Shown here one piece after another: positions 30,049 to 41,838 of a stretch of DNA of 64,000 bases. Under the pieces are notes generated by a model, which did not search any database, was not told the origin of the DNA, and saw only the letters and a program-made list of their open reading frames with translations. The number at the start of each line of letters is the position of its first letter. Position 1 is the first letter of the stretch. This DNA comes from Zarea fungicola (taxonomy: Eukaryota > Ascomycota > Sordariomycetes > Hypocreales > Cordycipitaceae). The stretch is from contig FWCC01000313.1 of NCBI GenBank assembly GCA_900169235.1, positions 49,490-113,489 of the forward strand, read 5' to 3'. A program made the position numbers and the translations under genes.

Positions 30049-32840
30049 TCACACCGTCGGCCGTTTTGAAGCAAAGGGCTCGGTGGCGTTGGCTTCGTAT
30101 TCTCTGTCTGTACCGCGGGTTGGTCTCTCTTCATCCCCAATGGCTCTTCGTAACGGTCCTTGCGGATCAATGAGCAGTTTAGCATCCTTTGAGATGTCCA
30201 AATAGCCGGAATAAACAATCATGGCGACTTGCAAGGCCACGATAACAATGAAGGCCCTGTGAATAGTACCGCCGGTTTCGATAATGCCATACATGATAAA
30301 GGGGAAGAATGCCGGGCCAGATCCTCCCATGGTAATGAAGGCCGCGGCCCGCTTTGTCCTTTGCCCTTGGCCACGCAACCCCATGCCAAAGATGAGCGGC
30401 CAAATCGGACCTTCACCAAAAAAGAAGAGCATAGCGGGAATCATGATTAGATTTGGGTTCGTTGGCCGCAGTGTTACGAGCAAGACTGACGAGATGAAGC
30501 AAATGATGACGCAAATGGTTAATAGGGTGCGCGGTTTGGGGACGTATTGAACTTTGACTGAAAAGTAGCAGACAACAGAGGCGAGAATCCGAGAAAATGC
30601 AAACACTGACTGCCCGCAAAGTAGGTAATCCGCAACAGAGAGCGCGAGACCCGATACGTTTTGCGGGTGTACGGTTGTGCCCGAGGTGGCAGTGGCTCTT
30701 TTGGCGCGCCCTTCCGCAGCATCCGCGGCCACTAGATTACCAAACCAGATGATGTTGCTTTCCTGGGTGGCAACATAGAGATATTGCGCCAACACGGCAA
30801 GACTGAGGATAACTGTGCGCAGCTGAAGGCCGAACCACGACTTCTTTTCGGGGTCCACAGGGATCATTTTTGTCGATTCTTCAAGTTCACTGTCGCTGAC
30901 CTCTGGCAAAGGCATGTAAAAGAAAAACAATCCCAGTGCTGCGCAGAGGAGTGTGATTCCTAGATATGTCCATTGAACATTGATTAGGGCGGAATCGGAG
31001 CCACTTCCTTGAAGTCCTTTGAAAAAGACTCGCTGCGCGAGTAGCGCGCTGAGAACGCTGCCGATGGCCTGCACAGCTTGCGCCATCATCAACCGCATCT
31101 CGCCGTAGTCGGGAGGACCACAGAGAATCATGAAGGAGTTGGCCGCCACTTCAAGAACAGACAAACCAAAGCCAACAACAAAATTACTCAGCATAAAACC
31201 GCCATAAGAATTTGTCACGGCAGATGGCCAGAATATTATGGTTCCGATGCCATAAATGGATAGGCCCAGCATGAAGGTGACCTTGAAACCGCCAATGCTC
31301 TCGGCCTCGTTCTTTGCATGCCGCTTGGATCGGTTGTGCTCATCACGGCGCAGAATCCATTCTCCAACCAGTATAGGCCCAAAGAAGTATCCGCCTCCGA
31401 AATAAGCACTTGTCAGTCCAAGTTTTTTAGCTGTTGACATGCCATTGACGGATGCAACGGCGCCGTTGAGAGTATTGAGCAGCCCATAAGAGATGCCCCA
31501 AAGCAGAAATAGTATAGCCACTAGAGTTCCATACTTGAACGACTCTTTTGCATTCGTCTTGAGCATGCTCTTTGGCTTCTTCATGTTGACGAAGCCAAAG
31601 TAAACGCCATTTTCAGATGCCGTGGCCGCAGTAGCTGCCGAACTAGTCACATTGGTCCTTGCTCCAGCCGAGCGGCGAGGGTCTGCGTGTATTTGGTCGA
31701 TGCGCATGCCTGGAGTGGTGATGAAATCAAGGCCGGTTACATGAGTGTCCTCTGCAGGTGGCGCATCATTTGGCCGAGTCTTTGCGGCTGCTGGTTGCGG
31801 GATAGAAGGGCTGTTTGGTGCCGTCACTACACCCTGGCTATCGGACTCGCGGTCGCTGCGGCCACTCTTACTGGTGGCGTTGGTTCTGGTACCGTTGGGG
31901 TCGTACAACATGGCGGGGAGCAGTCGAACGATGAGAGGCTTTAGCGTTGGGATGCAGGCGCAGGCTATTCCGACATTCACTTCAACAACACTCCACATAA
32001 GTGACAGGGATGCAAAGTAGGCAAAGTCTGCGTGGGCTCCAAAGCGAGAATCAGAAGCACCATCGCTTGGACTAGAGCCAATGGCTTGCTGCAGGTAGTA
32101 GATGCGGATGACGTCGACAATGGTGACGAAGATGCCAATGGTAAAGGTGAGTATCAGGATAGTTTTTTGGCGTGGGGGGAGCCGCATGCTGGTCAGGACA
32201 GGGATAGGGAGTGCGAGGATTGCAAGGTCCGTCACAATATTGACCGGCGCGGCGCAAATGAACTCGGTCAGAAGTGGGATACACTTGACTGGGCCATCAT
32301 AGAAAACTTGCCAAGCAGCGTGAATCGGGGAGCATTGGAAAATGTTCATGAAAGTGAGGACGACGCCACAGATATTGACGACAGCCAGGGTCGCCCAGGA
32401 CGCGTATCGTAAAACCAGCTGCGTATTTTTTGCGAGTCGCAAGTAAAATATCAGTATGCTGGTTTTGGCTGCCATTAAGGCGGGATTCTATAGACGTCAG
32501 GGATGTGGCCATGACGGCATGTTGGTATGCTTACGTATAAGATGGAGAAGACATATTCGCACCGACGCAGTGTCGGCAAGTCGCCATCATTAATGTCCCT
32601 GTCGTATCTGCCCAGCCCATGAAATGTGCCAAGGGCCACAGTAAATGAGAGGAAAAATGCAATGAGCCACGCGAGAATCATAATCTTGTCGGTCAGGGTA
32701 ATATTCTTGACGATGAAATACCGACAGGAAATACGCGCAAAGACGAAGACGGAGGCGAGGACTAGAGTGACGACGGTGACGGCGAAAACGGCCGGTCCAC
32801 GATCAGGAACATGCCCATTGGCAGATAATGTGTCGTCCAT
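30049..32840 (-). CDS. PTH11-type rhodopsin domain fused to FucP-type MFS transporter
   Basis: Two exons on the minus strand, 32840-32535 and 32487-30049, give 914 residues; the intron starts GTAAGC and ends CTATAG and splices inside the sequence SILY|NPALMAAKTS. Residues 1 to about 297 are a seven-helix fungal rhodopsin/PTH11-like domain: MILAWLIAFFLSFTVALGT, MAAKTSILIFYLRLAK, LTEFICAAPVNIVTDLAILA, then VEVNVGIACACIPTLKPLIV. A polar linker of about 115 residues (Ser/Thr/Asn/Pro-rich) follows. From about residue 415 a full MFS domain of the fucose permease (FHS) type begins: GTLVAILFLLWGISYGLLNT, LTSAYFGGGYFFGPILVGEW, LSNFVVGFGLSVLEVAANSF, MAQAVQAIGSVLSALLAQ. The MFS part runs to about residue 880. 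Both domains lie in one uninterrupted 2.4-kb exon, so the fusion is not a splicing error. An internal start for the transporter alone cannot be excluded. Confidence 0.88.
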
Positions 32841-35464
32841 GGCGAGGAGCGGTACATGTGGGCGGCATGTAAAGGTCCAAAGGCCAACCTATTCCACGGC
32901 CTGGCGCAGCGTGTGTATTGTCGGTGCGCAGAGGGCGCTCGCGATACTATAACGGGCGGTAGATCGCTAGCGAAGCAAACTGATGAGGGCCATGGCCACA
33001 AAGTATCTCAGGTGGCGATGCCCAGATAGATTTGATAGCCTGGGAGGCTCACACTTTTGCGCGATCTGGCGATTGACTGCAGGAAAAGGAAGAAAAAATT
33101 GGCTCGCGAAGCGGTTTATGTGCGCTTGGCGGCGGTGATGGAAGTGGGCGTTGAACTTATGTGTGGACCAGCTCGCCCGTGTACTTCAGCTACCTGCTAG
33201 CGCTGCCTCTTGCTTTTAGCAACTCCGAGCCGTTATGAGACGTGAGATGTGAGAGCGCACAGATGTCAGCTGGCGAAAAGTAACTTGTGACAGACTTTAA
33301 CTTGTATGGTTTTTTCTTTTCTTTTCCCCAACAATCACAGCTCATTTAGTCGGGAACATTGTGGCGCGGCCTGTTCGGACCAAATGCAAGTCTGCAAAGC
33401 CTTTTAACCAACAGTGCGTGCATGACAAGACGACTGCAAGAATTTACTAGTTACTATTACGTCTAGAGGCGTTGAAGAAGGCTCCACCCGTTGAATGTTA
33501 AAGGCTGCAACCCAGCTGCCAATTTGATCGTCTGGCTAATTACCTAGGTGGGATGTGTACCACAAATATTTCGCGAGTAGCAGACCGGCCAAGGCCTGCA
33601 GTGGCACTCCTACTAACAAGTTGATAGTAAACGTACTCCGTGCAGCACCGCTTATTCTACGACTTTGGTCTGCAAACGTCCTGTGTCTGCCTGTTGGCAT
33701 GCTGTGCCTCTCCCCATGAAGTTATAACCCAGCTCTACAAAACCTAGCGTACGCAACCTTGGCTACTCGGAAAATGTTCACCGAGAACTGAATGAAAGGG
33801 CGCGTTTCAGCGCTCGTGCCCGCTATAATTCCGTACGCCCCGCCTGATGATCCAGCCACGCGCATCTTGGGCCATGAGAGTTTTTCTAGTGCCGGCCAGT
33901 AACAATGATGAGTACAGCCATTCATGAATAACTAAGGAGAAACAAGCGGGGGCTTGCGAAAGAAGCTATGCTCATCCGTTAACCTGTTTCACCCATAATG
34001 GCACGACTCAATTGAGACCATTATGACAGCTATTTACTAACGGGTCGACTAATGGTCCGAGAAAAGCCCGCCTTGTAAGACCGTCGTGATGGCAAATTTG
34101 TGTTATCCGTCTCAAGATGATACCTTTTCGGCCTTGCTCAAACTTGATTCTTCTGGGCTAAACGGGATTGTCGTTGTAGAGGGGCCGCGGTATTTGTTTT
34201 TTGTTAGTGGCCGACTAACCACAGAATGCGCGGCTGCGGACTCAATTTTCGGTGCTTGGTAACAGGCTCATCAAAGTCACATGCTCTGTACTAACGCCGT
34301 ACACCGCTGGAAATGAATAAACGGATAGTTGTCCAACTGCCAAACACTAGAAATGCGAATTAGTTGGCAGCTATATCGGCCTTTAAATTGGTCCAGTCTT
34401 TGAGAGTTGGCAGCCGGATGCTTCGCAGGTTCGATGATTCGTTAGAGCCGATCCCAGGATCCCACGCAATGTATTGGGAAGTAATCGGTGCATAACTGAG
34501 AGAGAACAGTGGGAGTTTACTGGGCCTAGTAAGCACAGTATCTCGACAAGACAAGCATGTGCCCCGTAATGCCCTTGTCAGGGTCAATTGAGCCTTTAGT
34601 GAGTTCCCACATACGCAGACTCGCGTAGTTTGGTGAAAAAGAAGAAGTTGGAGCCGTTAAAACTATGCGGTTAAAATCTCAAATGATGCAAAGGTCGATG
34701 AGTACTCTACCCTAAAAGGCTTTGTGTGCATTGTGGCTGCGACCATGTTCGAGAACAGCATAAAAAGTGGCCAGGCATACCATCTTTCATGATGAGTACG
34801 CAGTATAGACCCATCTCTAAATGGCCACTGTTTTATGGCATGATAAAACACGAGCAACGTAGCTATCATCGCGCAAGGCTGTCCGTCGTTGACCTCTCGG
34901 ATCGCCCGTCACCGGCATCAGCTCTAGTTTATAGTATCAGAATGGCCCCATTACTCCGAAAGTCAGCATCGCTTGAACTTTGACGTCGTGAGATATTCTG
35001 CTGCCTAATCAAAGCCACCATCTCGGCCCTTGGCCCGTGCTCGCCTATTAAACAAGCATAGGCTTGTTCCGAGCGGGCGTGTTCATTGGCTCTGCGGATT
35101 GCGCTCTTTGGCTGGTTTTCTACAAACAGTATACGATTGCACCCCGTAAGAGATCCAAGTGGTCAGTTCCCAATCAATGGTTAACTGCGCCCCTGCTACT
35201 CGCTAGCCAAGACATTAAATTTAGCCTGATTTGTCGTAATGAGTCCACGGACAATAAAAGTGAATCACAATGTGGGAAGAACATGGCCAGTGCAGGACGC
35301 CGCTTACTCAACGTTCTACGTCTTGTTGAAAAGTCCAAAACGGTTGAAATAGTGAGTGATGCGTAAACAACCACGAGGCTTTCCAGAGTGCAGGACAACC
35401 AAGGAATAAAAATAAAAATAAAAATAGGTTGAATCAAAAAGAACAACCTTGGTTGTTTGACCTT
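32841..35464. other. Long gene-poor region
   Basis: About 2.6 kb. The first few hundred bases are the promoter of the fusion gene. The rest contains short frames only (longest about 100 codons) without recognisable domains. An A-rich run (aaataaaaataaaaataaaaatagg) lies at about 35404-35428, just beyond the tRNA terminator. Confidence 0.5.
35434..35464 (-). terminator. tRNA 3' trailer with hairpin and T5
   Basis: Downstream of the tRNA on the minus strand, AACAACC-AA-GGTTGTT can form a 7-bp hairpin, followed by C and TTTTT (the plus strand shows aaaaag at about 35438). T runs of four or more stop RNA polymerase III; the hairpin is unusual but not required. Confidence 0.55.
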
Positions 35465-35548
35465 GCCCAGTATGAGAATCGAACTCATGATCTTCTCATT
35501 TCACCGTATAAATACTAGTGAGACGCTATACCACTTAGCCAACCGGGC
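35465..35548 (-). tRNA. tRNA-Thr(AGT) with a 13-nt intron
   Basis: Read on the minus strand, the gene folds into a full cloverleaf: acceptor GCCCGGT with ACTGGGC (one G-T pair), D stem GCTA/TAGC, anticodon stem TCTCA/TGAGA, and T arm ATGAG-TTCGATT-CTCAT. The anticodon loop reads CT-AGT-A, giving anticodon AGT (read as IGU in the mature tRNA) for threonine. A 13-nt insert (TTTATACGGTGAA) follows position 37, the standard place for nuclear tRNA introns. The mature length is 71 nt before CCA. A T5 run about 25 nt downstream on the minus strand can act as the RNA polymerase III terminator. The wobble position and identity are read by eye. Confidence 0.88.
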
Positions 35549-36731
35549 TTCTGGTGCTTATTAATTTGTGCGGATTTATTCAAGGATATAGAGCTAATCC
35601 TATACCCCACTCTTTCTTTTATACCAGTCAACATCACCAAACTCATTTCCACCAGTTTCTCGGGTGTATTGCCAATGTAATGAGTTACAACAAGTAAATA
35701 ATACTTCTTCAAGGCCCTTTCCTCGTCATGAGCGCTTTGTGGTTCATTTCCCCAGACTGGTTTTCAGTGTGCTTATTTCTCCGTGATGTAAACAAATTCC
35801 ACCAATCAAGTCTTCGGCACTACTACCAAGCCACAATAGTGCCACGTTCCACACAAGTTAACAATCCGCTCAGAATCTGGGGTTCGATATATGGCACTCC
35901 ACGAAAAAACAGCACAGATTGCCTGCCGCCCTGGTCATGCAGTCAGGTACTAGCATTATTTTGGCCCACTGAGTCACCTTGTGTAATGTTGTGGAGGGGG
36001 TGTGTGTCTATGGAGGGATTGATGCTGACGAAAGGTACATGATTCCAGGGTCTCTCAAAGTCTCGCCAGAGGAATGGAGTTGCCATGCGGTGAAATTGTG
36101 CAAGTGCTCGGCAAATCTCAAGGGCCTGGCGTGAGGGTCAATAACCGGCGCATATTCTCAGAAGCCGATAGGGCCTAGGGTGGGCACGAAATGCAAGCCC
36201 GATTTTCAACGACGCTTGTCTGAAGCCAGGTTGCAACATGGTTTGGCCCGCCAAAAGTTCGCCATTGCCGTGGACAGTCAAGGAAATCATTATACACAGC
36301 AAAAAGCTAACTGTACAGTCTGTTATAAGCGGACGGGCCATGGCTGGCAGAATATGATTATCTGGGATAAAGCTTAAGCTCAATAAATGCTGCTACCAAG
36401 GTTCCGAGAACTTATTGGTGGGACGGATAGGGAACTGTAACTACCGTTCTTTCAGGGTAGTTTTTGCAGCTTGGCCTACGATCAAGCATAGTCCCAGTTA
36501 CGAGCAGCAACACAATGAAATTCTATAAATTTAATAGCGGTTTTGGTTTGCAGCTTTCTTTCCGTATTATCACTCTTGGTCGTCAAAGCATGTGTTTCGG
36601 GCTTGGCAACGTCTCGGCAAGCTGCACGCTGGAAGCCGCCCTTAATGGCCCCCACTTTGAACCTCGCATCATCAATCTCCCCTCAGTCACCGCGCTGCCA
36701 AACATCCTCATCCATACGCGTCACTGGTGCA
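35549..36731. other. Upstream region of the MFS transporter gene
   Basis: About 1.2 kb with the tRNA 5' flank at its left end and the MFS promoter at its right. Open frames of up to about 100 codons show no domain. Confidence 0.5.
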
Positions 36732-38684
36732 ATGGCTCCAAAAATGCTTGACCGCCAGGTTGGTGCCAATGGACATGAAAGCGAGGCATCTGCGCTTCTG
36801 GGGGAAGCCGTACATGCCGAGGCTTCAGAGAATAGCTGGAGACCACCCGCTAGTGACGATGACGATGTCCCCAACGTGCCCGTCACCAATTTAAGAGGCA
36901 TTGCTATTGCCGTCAGTCTGGGATTTCTTATATTCCTGCAAGGTACTTCCCAATACAATAGAATCCCAATTGAGGTGTTTCGGGACTGGTAGCTGACTGA
37001 CAGTAGCTACAAACATGTCTGGCATGACGATGATCCAAGGCCAGATCGCAGACGATATCAACTCGCATGCTGCAGCCTCCTGGTTCACCGCGGCCTACCT
37101 CATTCCATTGTCGTCGTTTGCATCTCTCGCTGGTCGTCTCGCGACAATCTTCTCGCCGCGCAGCCTCGTAATTCCAGTGGGAATCCTGTTCGCAGTTGGC
37201 TCATTGATCACGGCACGCGCAACCTCGTTTGCCGTTCTTGTGATTGGCCGTGCCATCGCAGGTACAGGAGGTGCGTTTGTTCTTGGCCAGTGCGTCATCT
37301 TTGTCCTGGAGCTCACGACAAAGCGTCGTCGAGGTCTTTACATCGCATTAGTGAACAGTGGCTTCACCATGGGCGTATCCTTTGGCGCCGTCGTTTATGG
37401 TGCTCTCCTGCCGGTCATTGGATGGGTAAGCGAACCAGTTACAGCTCCCTTTCTTTTTGCTCTTGTTGTTCCTGCTAACTTGCTTTCTAAGCGCCCAATC
37501 TTCATGTGGCAGGTCCCGGTCTCCGTAATCGGTGGCGTGGCTTCATTCATTAGCCTCCCAATGATGAAGCCAGGCGGCGGTGCGCTTCACAAACCGGGGA
37601 CCACAAGGCAAAAGCTCGCACGAATCGACTATCTTGGGGCAATCCTACTCGTGAGATTCACTGCGAGCACTCTGTTCCCCATGGATACCGCGCTAACATG
37701 ACAACCTAGTCCCTCACGATCGTGCTCTTTCTCTACAGCCTTGCCGCTGATATACACCCCATCGCCCTGTGTCTCTCCATCGTCTGCCTCCTCGCATTCG
37801 TTGCCACCGAATACCGCATTGCCGCAGATCCCATCATTCCCCTCCAGGTTTTGTCTTCACCCGGTGTGCTGCTCTCCTGTCTCGCACAGCTCGGCCTCAT
37901 GACCGCCCGCTGGAGCATGCTCTTCTACGCGCCGATATTTATGCTCGCCGTGCGCGGTGCCGCCCCTGCGAGCGCAGGATCCATTCTCATTCCTGCTAAT
38001 GGAGGCTTTGCCGTCGGTGGGTTTATCGTCGGTGTACTGCACATTCGACGCACAGGATCGTTCTGGCTACCGACGATTATCGTGGTTGCCATTTTTAGTC
38101 TGAGTCTGTTTCTGCTCGGCCTCGTTGCCTCACCGGACTCGTCAATGCCCGCATTTGTAGCTATTGTGTTTCTCAATGGTCTCATGACTGGTGCGGCGCT
38201 AAACTACAGTCTGGCACATCTTCTGCACCTGTCACACAAGGACACGGAGTACGTGAGCAGCAGCCTGCTCGGCACGTTTCGAGGGTTTGGCGGCAGCTTT
38301 GGTACGTCTATTGGCGGTGGCATCTTCTTTCGCTACCTGAAAGAAAGTCTCACTGAAGGATTCTTGGGGCTCGAGGGGCATGGTGGCGATGAAAATATGA
38401 GCCCAGAACATGCGAGGCTCGTCACAAGACTGCTGGGCGCTCCCGGCCTTGTCTTCTCTGGTGGGCTAGGCACAGATGAGCAGCGCATAGCAATTGACGG
38501 ATACAGCGGTGCTATCCGAGGTGTTTGGCACGCCGCAGCGCTGCTTGCTGTTGCTGTTATTGCCGTGCAGGCCGCCACAGGTTGGACAGCTCCAGAGGAC
38601 CCTGATGGCGGCGAATGTGATGCAGATGAAGAAGCACAGGCTCGTGCAGTGCTGTTGGAGAATGAAGGAATCGGAGAGGCCTAA
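36732..38684 (+). CDS. MFS transporter, 14-TM DHA2 type
   Basis: Four exons: 36732-36942, 37007-37425, 37492-37650 and 37710-38684, giving 587 residues. Introns start GTACTT, GTAAGC and GTGAGA; the second (66 nt) is a multiple of three without a stop, so its retention would not break the frame. The N-terminal 55 residues are acidic and cytosolic. Membrane helices follow with the MFS landmarks WFTAAYLIPLSSFASLAGRL, LVIGRAIAGTGGAFVLGQ and GWRPIFMWQVPVSVIGGVAS. Then GPILIP-like GSILIPANGGFAVGGF and FRGFGGSFGTSIGGGIFF follow. About 14 helices are visible. The pattern resembles fungal DHA2 exporters and vacuolar basic amino-acid (VBA-like) permeases; the substrate cannot be assigned. The start at 36732 (MAPKMLDRQV) is the first ATG in the frame close to the acidic leader. 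It is tail to tail with a zinc-cluster regulator. Confidence 0.88.
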
Positions 38685-38944
38685 GTCACAGTAGCAGAGG
38701 ATACAGAAGCAGTGGACACTTGAACAATGGTTGTCTTGTTAGATGTTTATTTTGGATAGATGTATATCCGTGCTGGATATTCGCAAAAGTGAATGCATGC
38801 CAAACATGACATTACATGATATATCAACACCTCGTCCAGGTGGAAAGCAGATTGCTAGGTCAAAGATCCCACCCCGACTCCAATCCCCCTATGAAATGCA
38901 AAGAAAATTATGGTACATTATCAGCCCACTAGATCGGAGTGCGG

Positions 38945-41838
38945 CTATCTCGTCTCAACTCCCGCTCCGGCAAGGAAGAAATCGAGCTCACCAGTGCCGT
39001 TGTTGAAGCGCTGCTCGTTCTCGGCCAGCTGCTCCAAAAGCGTCAGAAATGGATCCTTTTCATCGCCTTGCGTCCCTGTGCTGCCAGTGTTGCTCTTTGT
39101 GCTTGGGCTCGGGGCAGTAGCGTTGGGTTGGTTCCTCTGCTGCCCATTGATGTCGATCCCATGCCACGCGGCCGGGCTGCCATATGCGTTGGTTGGAACA
39201 GCACCAAACATCGGATCGTATCCTGGTGTAGCAGGCCCCATCATGCCCTGGTTGTTCGATGCTCCCATAGATGTGTTGTAGCTGTATTGCGGGCTGAATG
39301 GGGCCGGAGTCAGTCCTGTCGAAGTTCCCATGGGCGTCGGCGAGAAAGCATAGCCAGTCACTCCTACTGAGTTGGCTCCAGCGTTGCCCATCGGATGCCC
39401 GTCCAGTGCGCTGCGCAGAGCACTGGGGTGGTGACCGCCCTGGCTGTCGTGCCCCTGCATCTGCGGCGCGCCAGGGGCATCGGGCGCCTGCCCATGGTGG
39501 CCCGGCAGTCCTCGGTTGTAAAAGAACGCAGGACCGTGACTGGAAGTTGGTGAGTGCTGTAGCATATCAGGCCGGCCCTGACTCGCTGTTCCATTAGTTT
39601 TGCGTTTCAGGGTCGGTAGCTGTGGCGAGCCGCGAAGGACTTGAGCGGCATATGGGTCCGCCATGTAATCTGTCTGTACATCGACGAGACCGAAGCCTAT
39701 ACCGTCCATTCGGCGGCAGATTCCATCAGCCCCCCCAACGTCGGAGTACCTATCAAAGTAGTTTTCCAATTGGAAGCCAGGGGTATACCGGATCGAGTTG
39801 GAAGTCAAGGCCTTCACTAGCTCATTGTGCATGACGCAGATTTCCTCTAGGTTTTCACGGTGCTGTTCTACGGCCGCCCAGATGTAACGCAAGTCTGAAA
39901 GCATCTCTCTCCCTCTAGCCAGAAACTCCGCTGATGGTAGGAAAACGGACATGTCGCCGTTGGTAGTCGACGTGATGTAGTGGTTTCCATGCACATGAAC
40001 CGTGGCTGCTGTAAAGATGCAGTAACCAGTCATTTCCGGCATCTGAATGCGCCCCGTCTGCCGTGCGAGATCTGCCAGTTCCGTGATGGCGTTGGCGTGC
40101 AAGAAGCACATGGTCGTCGCTTCAATCTGCCATGACTGATGTTGACCGTTTCCAGAGAGCTCGGCAAGGTTGATGGGTAGGAAGGGGCGGTAGATTAGGC
40201 AGTGGATAAGATGATAGAGCATTTTGCTTAAAAACAAAGCAGTAGCGTCGGGCTGGCCAAAAAGGGAGTTGATGGGAGCAAACGCGTTGTTCGTGCCAGA
40301 GGCCCATGTGTCGAGGTCTTGCCTGATCTTGGATAGGTTTGACAGTGAGTGCCAGGGAAAATGCGAGTCGCCCTTGACGCCACCAGCTGCGAGGTACTTG
40401 TTTGTGATGCCGAGGATGCGGCATATATCAATCAGCATGCCACTGCTTCCTTGAGATTTTTTTGCACTGCCTTGCAAATACTGCAGATTTGATCCACAGT
40501 GGAAGAATTCTCCCTCAACGGGAGCTGCTGACGGTTTTAAAGACCATGACGGGAGTCGGAGGATGATGGCTTCGTCGCTAATGAGAGCCGGTCGTTTTGA
40601 TCCACAGCAGAGCAGTCTGTCAAGCTGGTAGCAGGTCCAGAACAACCGACGTCTTGTTTCGCGCTCCATCTGAGTAATCTGGGCCTTCGCGTCCATCTCC
40701 CTATGCAACTCGAGGGCGACTGACATGGCAATGGCGTTTGCTACGGGTGATTAGTTGAGATACCCTGAAATAGTAGCCATGGCACTTACTCAATATCATG
40801 TAGGCCTTGGCTCCTTTCCCGGCCATGGCGTATGTGAGCGATAACAAAAGCAAAGCCTGTGTTGCTTCTATTGACGGTTCATCCACGTCAATCGTTCTTC
40901 GGGCGCGCAGTGCTAGATCCGTGCTCAATTGAATCGCAGCTAGGTGGCCATTTGGATGGGCGGAGAACCTGCGTGAGGTTAGTATCAGTTCGTCATGATT
41001 GGGATGTATTTGACCTACTTGGCAACCGTAGCACACATGGCGTCGACGAGATATTGCGGTATTTGCTTAAGTTGCAGGCGTTGGCGAACGGTTGACTCGT
41101 CGACTATGAAATACGGCTTGCCATGAACGGCGGCAAAATAGGAGTTGATGAGTGTTTCTGTGGGCACGGTTTGAGGCTGGTCACTGGATGCACTGTTAGC
41201 ATTCGGCTGGTTGGGGTGCGAGATTAGATGAGCTTGCATGGGAGAAGATTGCGAAGGGGCAAAGATGGCCTCGGCAATACCAGATGGTGACTTTTCTGAT
41301 GCAATGGCTATGCGTTTCAGAGGTGGCTCGTACGTCTCGGCCACGGTCGCATCTTCTGGCTCAGCACTCTGCGCTTCTGATGATTCTGCCGCTGCGTCGG
41401 TGCCATCTTCTGCATTCTTTTCTTTGAGCTTAGCCTCCAGACCGTCAACTCTCTTTAGCAGTGCCTCTAAAACATCGGTCTTTGGTCCTCGTTTCTTCGG
41501 CACGGCATCTATCGAACCTGTTAGCCGTGCGCATTTGGTATGGGGAGCGGGAAAATAACGACGGACCATAAACGCATGGACATTGAAACAGCTGGCAAGC
41601 CTCACAGGATGGTCGCAGTCGGTTGCATTTAATCTAAACGGGGAGCCTGTCAGTGACTTGGTCTCGTGCAGGTTTCAGCAGTGCGCAGAAGCCGGCTAAC
41701 CTTTCTCTTACGACATGATTTGCAGTTCATGGATTCGCGCGGCTCGTTTGTCTGGCGGCGGGGAGGAAGTCTTTCGATGCCGACTTGTGGTCGTGGAATG
41801 GGGACCCTATTGGGTCCAAGGAACTGCGAGTCGGCCAT
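38945..41838 (-). CDS. Zn(II)2Cys6 transcription factor with fungal regulatory middle domain
   Basis: Five exons on the minus strand: 41838-41701, 41633-41567, 41508-41019, 40968-40790 and 40740-38945, giving 889 residues. The zinc cluster spans the first intron: [26 protein letters not shown] then CPCVY. The six likely ligands are Cys39, 42, 49, 56, 59 and 66. It is followed by [20 protein letters not shown] and a predicted coiled-coil for dimerisation (about residues 73-97). Across the fourth intron and the start of the last exon is the fungal-specific TF domain with [31 protein letters not shown] and [15 protein letters not shown]. The last 200 residues are Gly/Gln/Asn/Pro-rich and disordered, a probable activation region. 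It should be a nuclear DNA-binding regulator; its target is unknown. Donors GTTAGC, GTCCGT, GTAGGT and GTAAGT were chosen because each join keeps the family sequence in frame. An ATG seven codons upstream (41859) is also possible. Confidence 0.9.

Noticed and set aside
37426..37491. Retention of the in-frame 66-nt segment in the MFS gene as coding sequence
   Set aside because: It has a GTAAGC donor, a GCTAAC branch site and a CTAAG acceptor, and removal restores the family segment GWRPIFMWQVP.
36732..41838. Secondary-metabolite cluster around the transporter and regulator
   Set aside because: No synthase or tailoring enzyme is next to the pair; the dioxygenase and the reductase lie far away and belong to common families.
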